Shown: one piece after another, positions 22,501-34,330 of the stretch
Layout of the letters: each line of letters begins with the position of its first letter
Numbering within the stretch: the stretch's first letter is position 1
Assembly: GCA_029207755.1 (NCBI GenBank)
Contig: JARCOQ010000005.1
Span: 61,143,414 to 61,207,413 of the forward strand
DNA: 64,000 nucleotides
Origin: Chamaea fasciata
Taxonomy: Eukaryota; Chordata; Aves; Passeriformes; Sylviidae
Direction: 5' to 3'
Program-made: the position numbers and the translations under genes
The notes under the pieces: generated by a model
What the model was told of the DNA's origin: nothing
What the model saw: the letters and a program-made list of their open reading frames with translations, nothing else
The model's database searches: none

Positions 22501-25500
22501 TTGCCCTTTGTTTTCATGAGGTCTTCACACAGGTAAAGAATCACATCAGATGATGTCCTCTACAGATCTGCTGGTGCTTTTTCTTTCTGCATGGTAACAT
22601 CCACGTTTAGACAAAAAGTCTTACAGAGAATAGGCAGTTTTTCTTCTATAAAAGCTTAAATAATAGGTCCCAGATATTTCTGAGTGATAGGAAACTTTCT
22701 GCTGCGTTGTAAGGACAGGAATAGTGCAAAGCATTTTACAGTACAAGACAAAACCAAGGTCCCAGCCTTGTAGCAGGGGTTCCAACACTCATGTAGGTCT
22801 GTGAGCTCACAGAGTCCCAGTGGCTTCAGACTGGGCTCTGTGCAGGGAGTGGATACCTGCCCTAGGGCAAAATTTGGCTTCAGCTCTCTGCCTTAAGAAG
22901 ACTGAAATGAGAGCCAAGATGAAGATGATGTAAAGGGAGGTGAACCCATGAGCTGTGTTGATTGAAGCCCTGGGACTGATAGCAAAGGAAGTGTCTGATA
23001 GGAGTGGGAAGATCATCAATGGGAAGAATAAATAATCTAATCACAGCAAGGCTGGGATCTGCAAACCACACCCAGCTGCTGGAGCAGTATTAGCCATTCA
23101 TTCAGTCTTTTGCACCAAAGGGTAATTTCCATTTGTGTTTTCTGAACCCAAACCTCACCAAGGTTGGTCATCAGCAAGAGTCCTGAGGGGAACGTGTGTC
23201 ACAGGCGGGAAGGGCTTGGTTCCTGCACAAGGCAAACAGCACTGAGTGGGTCTGACCCCACTCCTCAGCCTTACTTGTCTTAAAATTCAATTTAATTTCT
23301 CTGAGGGCAGCTTGAAAAGAAACCCAGCAGGAGGTTTTAATGCTGTTGTCATACAGCCTTCGAGCTGTTTAGTTTTCAGAAATTATTGCGTGAGGAAGGG
23401 GGAGATTAGGTACTGGCAGTCAGCCCTCACCCTGACACAAAGATGTTGTTGTCCTCTCTTCTAAGCAGGCTAATTGATCACTTGTTAACAGTGGCCCTGA
23501 CCATCAAGGTCTGGGAGGGGCAAACTTGTTAAAATGCTGGCTGCTGTTTGATATTTTAAATTTTGGTAGATAAAGCCAATTTGCCCATGACACCGGGTTT
23601 AACATGGTATTGTTTTGAGAAGAGCTGTGGGATTCTTGGTGACCTCCAGGGGTCAGACCATGGTCATTTTTTCATGTCATCTGACAGGGACAGACCTCAT
23701 TAACACACAGTCCAGGCAGCTTCTACCAGGATGTTAAATTAATGATGATATGGAGGCAAGAGTGCTATCTGCAAAAGGCATGTTGTCATTTCCTCAGACT
23801 TGTAGTTTCCTTTGCCATCTCCTTCACAATCTTCTGCACACATGTGTGTGGCAGAATCTGCAGAGAATATTTTAAGGTTGGGTTTGCACTCTTGTGCTGT
23901 CTCTTTGTGAAGTTTAAGGAAGATTGGCAGTTGGGGAGTTGCAGTAACTGCTGGTTTTGCTCCTCTTCCCTCACCACTTCTGCTTATCTGAATTGTCAAG
24001 TTTGGGATCCTTCAGTCTGACAGAAGAGATGATCGGAGGGGAGAGGCTTAACAACTTGCTTACATTCAGCTCTCCAGGCATAATCAAATGTTGGGTTTGC
24101 TGTATCTTTTACATGTTATTGTTTGACCCAAAAACACTGGTCGTTTAAGTTGAAAGCAGCAGTGGCTTGAAAACAAATAGAAAATAAGAGCTGTAAACTG
24201 ACCTAAATTCCTCCTCTTGACTCCTGGGTCATCCCACCAGCCTCCAGGTGCCATGGGCTGTTTACATTAGACTTAAAAAATGAAGACGACAGCTTGCAGG
24301 GCCCTATCTTTGCATCTGCAACAGTGTTTGACCCAGTCTGCAGCCTCTGTTCCCTGGGTCAGAGAAAGGAGAGTGCTTAATAACGCTAGTGGCTGGCTTA
24401 CACTGCTCTGCCTGCGTGACAAAGTGTCTGAAAAACACTAAACCTTGACAGGATTATACTCTGATGAATCTCATGATAGCAGAGGCCAAGTAGTTCTCCT
24501 GCAATCGCTACTGTCAGTTGCATACAGAGTTTGATTTTTATGCTTGAACAGGGAAGGTAAGAGGTGTGGGGCAGGGACGAATATGCAGAAGTCTGTCCTG
24601 TGGTTTCAAGAGCTGGTGAGAAGTGCACAGTTTGGGATCAGTGGCCCTCCTTCTCAGCTGCTGCTGGCTACACCGGCCTGATCCAACAGAAATGTCTCAC
24701 CCCGTCAAAGCTTCATAGAGCCTAAATCAAGGAAGAAAGTAATTAACACAACTGCAGAAAGGATAAAGGGCTCACCTTTGGAAGGGAAATTGGAGTAGGA
24801 AGAGAAGGCGAAGGCAAATCAGTTAGACAGGTAAAGGGAGAGAAGGGAGGGTGTGGCTGGTGTTGGGGACTGGGTTATGGCAAGGAGGGAGGTGGAGGCA
24901 AGATGGGGACAGGAGATGAGTTGGAGAAAGAGCAGAGTAAAGAAGAGATCGAGCTTAGGTGGACCAGAAGCAGAAAAGTCAGCGTCTGTGGGCCTTGTTC
25001 TCTGTTTCAAGCTTATGCACCAAGGAAAGGAAAAGAATCCCTGCAGATCCCTGCTGTTTCACAGCAAGGGACAGCACAAGGAGCCTGGGTCATCATCCCC
25101 TGCTGATGACTCATTTAAAGGTCACAGTGATTCCACCTCCAAATGTAATAGGCCTGAGAGGTTATCTGGACCATCCCTCTCATGCTCTGACTGGAATTCA
25201 TTGGTATGCCTGTTTTCTCAGATAGTGTTTTAAAAGCTTTGTTAAATGCATACCAAATATCCATTAGAGGAATGCTGTGTTTGCTGAGCTATGCTCTTTC
25301 AAATGAGTCAGTTATTACCGATCTGCAGCCTGAGTGGAGATCTTGGGGAGCCATTATGGTGCAGTGTGTACCTACAAGGTCGTAGGGGTTATGGTTGGTT
25401 TTTTCTTTGGTTTTTATGTATTGTTAAAAAATTCTTGATTATAAATCCAGGGCCATGGCCAGAAACTCAAGCCATGTCCCAAAATACAAATGCTTTAAAG

Positions 25501-26603
25501 CTAGCTCCATTTGCATGGTGCAAAAAGGTACACAAAAAATATTAATAAGCAGAATAATGAAGTCCACTTCCATCTGCCAGGCTGATTGTGTGTATCATGT
25601 CTCTTACATCAGGGCATAAACACTCCCGCATGGAAACACGGGCTCCTTTTTCAATCGGGGATTTCCCACCAGAGCTCTGCAAGACTGCGTGTCCTTGTAC
25701 TGCTCTTTCTGAACAAGGACTGGTAACAACAGTTGCCAGCAAACTTGGACAGCTTTGTTAAGGGCGGGTATTTATGTTGCAACCTTTAAGAAGAAAAGCG
25801 TTACAGCAATGTGTGGGGAAAGAAGTTACAATTATTCTGTCAAACTCGTGCACACACACTGTGGACTATGTGATTGAAACTGCAGGGTATTCCAAGATGT
25901 CGTAACTCTCCTTGCTTCTGGAAGACTGGTTGCAAATTATCTTTTTAGCTCACCATCTTAAACACAGATATTAAATGGACCAAAACCTGAGAGATGCAGA
26001 CAAACTCTAGTGACCAGGAGACACCCCGCTCACTAACATGCCATTAAGAAATGCAGATGGTAACTGCAATACTTGCTTTGGTGAATATCCGCTCATTATA
26101 GTCCATTAAGTGATTTCTGTGTCTCACTGGGCTTCATGACAAGCGCTGGATATTTGAAGTCTTTTGGGAAGCTCTTAAATCACTGAGTGCTGTATTGTAC
26201 TTGTGAGTCAGCTCTTACCATTGTCCCCCCAGGCCCATCATTATACCTTTGGAAAGACAGGTTCTTCCTTCCAAAGTCATGTACTTAACCTTTTGTTTAA
26301 CATGTCCAAACACTTCAGCATCGCAGTGCTTTTACATTTTGGGAAGGGTTATTTAAAGCTCTCCAAACTGGGCAAATCTTTCCCTGTCTGACAGTTAATA
26401 TTTGTATTTATTTTCTTTAAGGAAACATGCTCACAAGCAGCTGAATGATGAACAGCAAAGAACCTTCTCTACATGTGGATAAAAGCTAAGTTCAGATATG
26501 CTAGTGCAAGATTTTTTCTCTGGACAATCAGCTCAGTCTAACTATATGTGTTGTGAAAATACTCCACATATCAGAGTGAGTAACAACAGACTGAAAATGA
26601 AGG
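19583..26603. other. Unique noncoding sequence with purine-rich patches
   Basis: No gene is seen. Purine-rich plus-strand stretches occur at about 21520-21740 and 24780-24980, which is why long frames there run on (for example 24853-25233, 126 codons, low-complexity and Glu/Lys/Arg/Ser rich). A possible very old CR1-like scrap at about 25145-25225 (GAGGTTATCTGGACCATCCC) is too short to call. The other frames are under 110 codons and lack recognisable features. Confidence 0.6.
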
Positions 26604-26700
26604 TGAGGGCTCGGGTTCAAGTGAGAAGACCCTGTTCTGCAACCTGGCACAAATTTGCTGTAGGGGCAATAAACAAGTCACTTCACCTCAGCACAACCCT
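26604..26700 (+). mobile_element. MIR-like SINE remnant
   Basis: CTCGGGTTCAAGT at 26611-26621 resembles a tRNA-type B box (GGTTCRANTCC). About 50 bases later AACAAGTCACTTCACCTCAG matches the well-known MIR core phrase GGCAAGTCACTTCACCTCT. The order and spacing are right for a MIR or other CORE-SINE in sense orientation. The expected left end and the tail after the core are not recognisable, so only a fragment remains. A chance or convergent match is possible. Confidence 0.45.
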
Positions 26701-26902
26701 TCTCAATCCACCTCCCTCTTGCTTGAACTTTCCTGGGCTCTGTCTCCTGCTTAACACAAATGGCCCCTGTACCTCTTGTGGGAATAAAGCTGGTGTCCTC
26801 CATCCTTCTGATAACAGCTATTAGGCAAAGAGGAGGATGTGACTGGAGGCACAGGGAGGTGCTGTAAGCTCCTTCCACCTGCTTGTTTGATGACTGCAGT
26901 CA

Positions 26903-27036
26903 CTCACAGAGTCCTAGAATCTCTGGAGTTGGAAAAGGCCTTTAAGATCATTGAACCCAATGATAAATTTAAGATGGCCTAGTCCACCACTAAACCTGAG
27001 CACCACATCTACATAAATACCGCCAGTGCCTCATCC
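26903..27036 (-). mobile_element. CR1 LINE 3' fragment, minus strand
   Basis: On the plus strand this reads as the complement of a CR1 3' end. The terminal CACAGAGTCCTAGAATCTCT is followed by GGAGTTGGAAAAGGCCTTTA, AGATCATTGAACCCAA, and then CTAGTCCACCACTAAACC and GAGCACCACATCTACATAAA. These phrases follow the common bird CR1 tail in the expected order. The copy is about 135 bases long, truncated at its 5' side near 27036. It lies about 200 bases right of the MIR-like remnant, with no sign of nesting. Confidence 0.85.
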
Positions 27037-29634
27037 ACTCAAGGTCTCAGTGTGACAGAAGAAAGAACATGTTCTATTGTCATTTGTATGTCCTTAATTT
27101 TATGGAGATGAAATTTTGATTCTTACCCTACTTGAAGGTATCACAAGGGGGATATTTGCAGCTAACTTCACACAGGCCTCCTTCAAACTAACCTCTAATC
27201 ATCTAATTCCTTGGCGAGAACAGTCTTCTGTTGCACTGAGGACAATTATACAGCCCTGCTTGGAGAGGAGGGTGGAAGGTTCTTCTGTCCTTGCTACAGT
27301 CTGCTACTCGGAGATGACCGTAATAGGGATGGTGACCTTAATAGGGATGTTTAAAACATGAAAGAATAACTCTAGCTGAGACACTGATAGAAGCAGACAG
27401 CAGTCTGAAGGGGTGACAGAGAGGCAGAAGGTTAGTCAACGGAGCAGAGATTTAGGAGAATTCCCGTTAGGATTAGGAGGATGTTACAACTTAAAATGAG
27501 GTGATGCTGCCGTCAGATGAAACTTGTTCTGGTACAGTGATCAGGACAGCTCTATCAGTAGATCTGTCATGGTTCAGGGTAAGGAACTGCTGTGAGAGTG
27601 AGGATGTAATGTGATGTCTTGAGCAAGAATGGAGATAGGAGAAATCATCTGTGTGGTGATATCTCTTCTCATACAAAAATCTTTTCTGAGTCTGAGAGAC
27701 TTTGATGGTCAAAGTCACTGGTTTACCAGTGAAAACTTGGTAAACATATTGGAAAACACTAATGGAACAAGGGAGAATTAGACTGGATCAAGAAAAATGT
27801 CAATGAAAAAGAATGAGGGCAGGAAGTATTTAAAATTAATTCCAGCAGAACATCTCATATGGTACTGGAGGCTGACTGTGCTTCATCCTTCTGAGAGATT
27901 CAGGTGGATCTTTCAAGACTGAGTGGCCCAATTTTGTTCCACTTTCTGGTGTTTCTTAAGATATATATTAACTCTGAATTTATGGAATTTGTGGCAATGT
28001 AAGTGAGCCTTGCAATTAATGTGTGGAACAATTCTAACACTCCCTCAGACAGGGCTTCATCCTCAGCTGGTGCAGCTCTGCTGGCTGGGAGGCTGCTCTA
28101 GGGGTGGGATGGCTGCAGAAGTGACCATTTCTTAAGTTTTACAGTGGAGGTCAGATTACAGCTTTTCAGTATATTTTAAAAAACCTTCCATTTGACGAAA
28201 AGGTCTTTGTTTTCAGAATAACTAAATGGAGAAATAGGGAGTGAAAACATCAACTTTTGGTTGCCTCTGATGAAGTGACAAGTGCAGAGCTTTTATGAGG
28301 GGTTTTGTGGGGGCACACACCTTCTTGTTTCAGCTTCAGATGAGTTTATGTCTGCAACTGCTCCAGTGAGAAACAATTAGGCAGTTGAGCAAAATTTTCC
28401 TTGTATTTTAAATGAGACCTCAGTAAAAATTATTGTCTTCCCAATTTTTTATGCTTTAAGCAGATTTGCACTGCTGTCACCTAACTGAGCATGGCTGTGT
28501 GCCTTGTCCAGCAGAGCAGCTTACACACAGCAGTCCTTACACACACCTGTCCTCTAATCCAGTCCTGCAAGGTTCTCAGAGGCCTGCTGAGAGAGAAAAA
28601 GGGTTGTGACTTCTTTTGCTCATAACTAGCAGTGCACAGTTAGACCTACAAAGCTGCAAAAACGAGCACCCTCCCCCTTCAGGGATGGTGCCTGAACTCG
28701 GTGGCATTTGTGGAGGGCAATTTGACAGACACCAGCTGAGTCAGTGCAGACTTCTTTTGGCTGTCAGCGAGACCAGCATCTCCCACTCGACTGATAATCT
28801 GTTGTGCTTTACCTTACTTGTCATTTTCAGTTATCTGTACCAACAACTGATGAGAGCACTCAAAGAGCCTGTTTGGCAAACTGATAGGGTATCTCAGAGG
28901 AAGCACTTACACGAGATGCGGTATCCCGGCAGAGATCTTGGGATAAGCAGTTCCAGTAAAACATATCTCCGCCTTGAGATCGAGCAATGGATACATGGCA
29001 GGCCGGGGTTTTGCTCATTAGTTTCCTTAAATGCCACATAAGATTTCAGGGGCGAATTCTAGGTTTTGTTCTCATGGGTGATTTAGCCAGTAAATTGCAA
29101 TTTGAGGGTTTGGCAGAGATGGAAAGGTGAAGTCTGCCACTAACACAAAGCAGTCAGACAGACCCGTGACTTCCCTGTGCATTTCCCAGGTAAGACTGAA
29201 GGGGCCAGCCTATGTCTCACTCAAAGGTGGCAGAGCTAACACCTCACTCACCGGGAAGAAACAGTCCTAAGTCAGTATCTTTATGCAAAAAATCCCACCC
29301 CACCTCAATTAACTGTCAAAGGTTTTTACAATCCCGCTCAAGTGTGAGCTGCAAGAGCCAGTTCATGTCTATCCGTTGGTTAGTCAAAGGAAACGGTGTA
29401 TATTTTAGAGATTCCATTGTCCTTCATTCCTGCATTTATTTGCCTTTCTCTGCAAAGCCCTGGAAGTGATGTTAACTTGTTAACTTCTGAACCTGAAGAT
29501 AACTTTTTGAGTCGCATCTTATGTTGGAGGAAAAGCATGCAAAGGGGAGCAGAAAAGATTTCAAAGATTTTGTGCAGCGGAGGTTAGCAGTAAACCATTA
29601 ATTATGTGCAAAGGAATTACTAATAGATAGGCTC

Positions 29635-29658
29635 TTTTTTATTTCTTTTTTTTTTTTT
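29635..29658 (+). repeat. Interrupted poly-T tract
   Basis: T6-A-T3-C-T13 within an otherwise ordinary AT-rich segment. It has no flanking retroposed gene copy or duplicated target site that I can see, so it is recorded as simple sequence. Confidence 0.8.
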
Positions 29659-32600
29659 CCAAATTGAGCTATTGATCTGGTATGAATAGCTTCTGCAGAA
29701 CAATTGCAACCCACATAACCAACTAGGATTTTACAGTCTTTGTATGAAGATATTTTAAAAGATTAACACAGCTCTGGTAGGATACATTAGTATCCTGGGA
29801 TAACAGGGCTCTTTGGAAAGTTTTGGAAACTTCTTCCCAAGCCCCCATCAAATTAACTCCAAATTCTTATTTTTTAGACATCACATTAAGTGCACACTCT
29901 GGGTTGTAACAAACTGTGGTTCCTGCCCTGAAGATTTATAAGTCTGAGAGTTTGACGTAGTACCTGCTTAAATCTGTGGGAGTCTTTGCCTTGATTTCAG
30001 TGTGGGTTGAATCAGATCCTCCTACAGCATTTAATGAGAATTAGCAACAGTTCTTGTTACACTCTAGTACACTCAGACAGCAAATCCATGAGCAGTTCTC
30101 TGCAGTGGTCCTGATAAATGCAGTGGAGACCTTCACCTGCGAGTGAGTGAGCACTTACCAACCCGGGTGAGTGCAGCCCTGCTGGGTTGAGAGGACAGAG
30201 AGCAGAAGGATGGAGGTGATTGTGCTGGTTTGCTCCTGGCTTTTTAGCACCAGGAGTAGCATGCACTGCTGAAAACTCTAGGCTAAAATTCCTTCCCCGT
30301 GCTATGAGCCTGAGTGCAAGCCGTGTAGCCAGTCCCTGTGGAAAATCGCTGGAGATCGACTCCCTCCACATTCTGCCACAGCCACCTTCCAAGTGAAAGC
30401 TGTGCATACACAGTCTTTGTCCCAACATATTTAACTACTTTGACTCACTCCAGCTTACCACGGTGAGGGGAATTTACAGCCCCTTTTCAGCTACCACAGC
30501 ACCAGGCCTGCCAGCATCCAGCCTGTCCTGGATGCTTATGTATGCTTGTTTGGAAAGCTGCTTGTGTGTAGTTTTGCTTCAATGCAAATGCTTTAGGCCT
30601 TAGTGCAGCGAAGTAATCAAGAATATGCTTGACTTTAAGTCCATGAATGATCTCTGAATCTGGGCCTTTGTACTCAGAACAAAACCCTTTAAATAAAGGA
30701 ATAGCTTGAATGCCAGGAGCCCAACTGTTTTTGAACAACCCTCCAATAACAAACCCAAGAGCATTTGCACTGGTAGAAACAAAAGTTGGATAAGGAGGCT
30801 GATTCACTGTCTGGCTTCTGGAGACATTTTATAAATAGCTGCAAGAAAAACACAGGAGTTTTTTTTATTATTATTAGTTGATAAAACATGTTGACAGAAT
30901 CCTTTTCAGGATTGTAACTTGGGGGCAGCATGTCTTTTTGGACAGCAGACACATGGCAAACAATTTATTTGCTGAAGAAAGCCAGATGCTCCGTGTCCTT
31001 GGCAGGCTATTTGTAAGATTAAGGAAAATCAAGCTTGTGACTGGAGTGTGGTAAATAAGTAAAATTAATAAATAAAGCAGTTGCATTGCCCACAAGAAAC
31101 TCTTCTGTCCTTTTTGACGGCAGAGCTGGTTTTCAGCTACTTCTCCCCACGGTGTGTGATTGACAAGGAAGAGTAGGCCACCTGAGGGGAGAAGTGTTTC
31201 TTGTTTGTCAGCCGCTGCCCTCTCAGCACTGTGCTGCTACATGAACAAGCTCAGACGCCTCTGTGGACTTTCACAGTGTGTCCCAGGCAAGATTTATGGT
31301 CACAGTGATGATTGGCTGAGAGGGTGAAAGGCAAACTCAAAAGTGAGTACAATGGCCAGGAGCATGTGTCGAGCATCTTCCATCGAGCGGTTGCCCAGCC
31401 TGCCTTTGAAGCTGTTATGCAGCAAGCAGACACCTCTGGCAAACCTAGGATGGATAATAACCCAGAGATCAAGGGCTGGAAAACAGGAAATACAGTATGT
31501 CTCCTACACGTAGGGCTTGATCCATAGCTGAAGCAGATTGGCATCATGCCATTGGGAGAAGACTCTTTGTATAGACTGAGACCAGCTGAACACCAGAATT
31601 TCCAATAAAATAAAGTAGTTCTATGAATAAACAAAATATTAGTGGAGGAAAAAACAGACATGATAAAGTTTGTGTTGTTTATCCTTCACACAGCTGGTCT
31701 TTTCTTAATTTTTCTTCAGCAGATGTTTATGCCGGCACATCTTAGAGATCAAAATACTGTACTGCTTTCAAGACATCAGGGAGAGGGCAGGAGTGCTGTA
31801 AAATATCCCCAGGGCCATCAGAGTTTATAAACCAATGAGCTAGAGAGACCATGCAGTAGATTTTTGAATGTCTGTCTGAAGCCTCTGAATTCCATATGCT
31901 CTTATTCCCACTGTGCCTCCAGGTATAACATTACTCCTTCTTTCATTAGGCTTCCTTCTCAATCAAAATGCTGACACTACTTCAAATACCATTTGGAGAC
32001 TTCCTCTATAATGAGGAACATGGGGAGGATTCCCCCATTTGCTGTTCTCTCCTGTGTGCTCTTTATAGGTGACAATGTCCAAACACCACCCAGTAACACA
32101 CTGCGATGGTGGCAGTATCTGTTACTCAGTGTTATTCTCTTTCCTTCACTCCCATAAGAGACTTGTGGGTGCAGTGAAGGTGTCAAAGGAAGTGAGAGGA
32201 CTCAAAGTAGAAGGAAAACTGTCCCCTATCATGGGGCAGCTCTTTCATACTAGTCTTCTTTCCCTTTTGTGCTAGTACAGGCAGCAAGGGGAACACAGTT
32301 ACCTTAGTGTCATCACATGAAGGTAAACCAGAAATATTTTTATAATTGTTTTTATTATTCAAATAACATGTGGGGTACCCTGAAACATTTTTTGATTTAA
32401 ACAGAGAATTCCCTTTCCTGCCCAGACAGATAAAGCCAGTATGGACAAAAGAGGGAGTGACATATGGACCATGCATTGCATGGTGAGCAGCAGAGTTGCT
32501 CAATGCTGCCTAAATTTTGCTAAAGCACAGGAATTCAGAAGAAAAAGGTAGGTGGCCATACCAATGTGATTTCAGCCTCTTTCTGAGGAAGCTCAGACTC

Positions 32601-34296
32601 CCTCCACCCCCTCAAATAAGAGATCTAATCTGGCATTCCTCCTGTGTGTGGGTGGAGACCTCCCTGTACCTCTTCTGGTCTGGCAGGGTCAGTGTGTGAC
32701 CTCTCACAGCTTGAGGATGACAACTGATGAGTAAAGGCAATGAGTGCTATGAATGTGTGGGAGGGTGAGGCTGGTGGCAGAAGCCCTTGGAAAGACCTTC
32801 ATTTTTTGAAAGTTCTATTTTTAATGACTGTAATATTCTATTAATATTCAGGGGAGATATAATTAGGACACTGTTTCTATTTTGAGATTGTTTTTGTCTG
32901 AGTATTGGTTTGGACTGCAAACCAGCTCTTTGGCAAACTCCTGCTTTTGTGTGTTATGAGGCAGCAGTCCTTGGCTGTACCTAATGAGATTAGAGTCAGC
33001 ATTGACTGGACATGCTCACCCCGTCAGCTCCAACTGGGCACTTGGTGGGATTTTGGGGAGGCTGACACCATTTTGTCTGAGTCTAAAGTGTTTTCAGTTG
33101 CTGGAACCTAAGGCTAGGGATTAGCAGCAACAGATAAAAGAATACAAATAGTCAGATGTTGGGATTTTGAAGTGTGTTTAATGCAACACTTGAAAAATGT
33201 GTATGCTATTTCATAGTTTTCTCTGATTTGTCCACCACTAATCTGGTGTGGGCAGTGTTTTCTTTAACTGTCTCCCAATAAAACCACCCTGAATAATCAC
33301 GCACCAGACTATTTATTCCTGGGAATGGCTTGCATCACACATGAAAGAATTTAATAATGACACTTGGATGGAGTACTGTTATTTATGGAGGAAAAGGTCA
33401 TGTTCTGTGCCTGCACCAGTAGTGGGTGGCTGCAGCCTTGGGTAGCACAGTGCTGGATCGCTGTGCTGCCAGCAGATAGGGGAGTGTGCCTGCCAGCCAG
33501 CTGCTTTTGTCATTGGTGCAGAGCTGGGGCATCGTGCTCCTGGGTTCAGGCTTTGTTATTTATATCACTCTGTAAACAAAACTCCTGCCTTTTCCTTCTG
33601 ATGAATAGTGAAGAAGCCAGTGCAAGCTAACATGAATGGGGAAGTGAGTGTGTGTGTGAGTGAGTTTATCATACTGTTGATATATATTGGTAACCTCATG
33701 TCTTCTGTTAAGCAAGGGAGAAATTGGTGGCTGTTTTATTTTATTTTTTTTATTTCTGGAAAGTGATCATTTTTAATCCCCAGTCTTTCTCTCTTTGCAT
33801 CCAGCTCCCATATTATTTGCCAGGTTTTCCTTTCAGATGTTCTAGGAACACCCTCCAGGCTGCAGGAAGCTGCAGGGCTGCCAGCCATGCTGTGCCTTGT
33901 GCCCAACTGGGAGCTCATCTCTCCCCACCCTGCTCAGCTGGGTGCTCCCTGGCTCTGCAAAGCAAAACAAGGATGTCATTCTGCTCTTCCTGCCTCTGCA
34001 TCTCCTTATACCAAATGTTTTCTCAAACTATCACCTTGATTCCATTTCCTTTTGGCATGGGCCTCTAAACTGAACTTCAGCCTTTTCATTTGACTATTCC
34101 ACTCATGTAAATTTATAACATAGGATATCTGACACAAATAGCCTTGCAGAGACACACCATCTCTTTCCTCCTGGTTATTTTTAATTGTTTTTTTTTCTTT
34201 TTTTTAAGAAAATGACCAAACACATCAAAGGAGATATTGTGCAGTTAAATCTTGGGGAAAAGTTCAGGTAGCAAGAAGAAAAGAGAGCTCAGTCTT

Positions 34297-34330
34297 AAAA
34301 AAAAAAAAAAAAGAAAAGAAAAAGAGAAAA
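34297..34330 (+). repeat. Poly-A and AAAAG-type tract
   Basis: Sixteen adenines are followed by purine-only AAAAG-like units to about 34330. The upstream sequence does not read as a processed gene copy, and no flanking target-site duplication is obvious. A simple repeat is therefore favoured over a retropseudogene tail. Confidence 0.85.

Noticed and set aside
25145..25225. Possible CR1 or L3 fragment
   Set aside because: Only one short phrase fits; order of further landmarks is absent.
34297..34330. Poly-A tail of a processed pseudogene
   Set aside because: No gene-like sequence upstream and no target-site duplication; birds lack active L1 to make such copies commonly.
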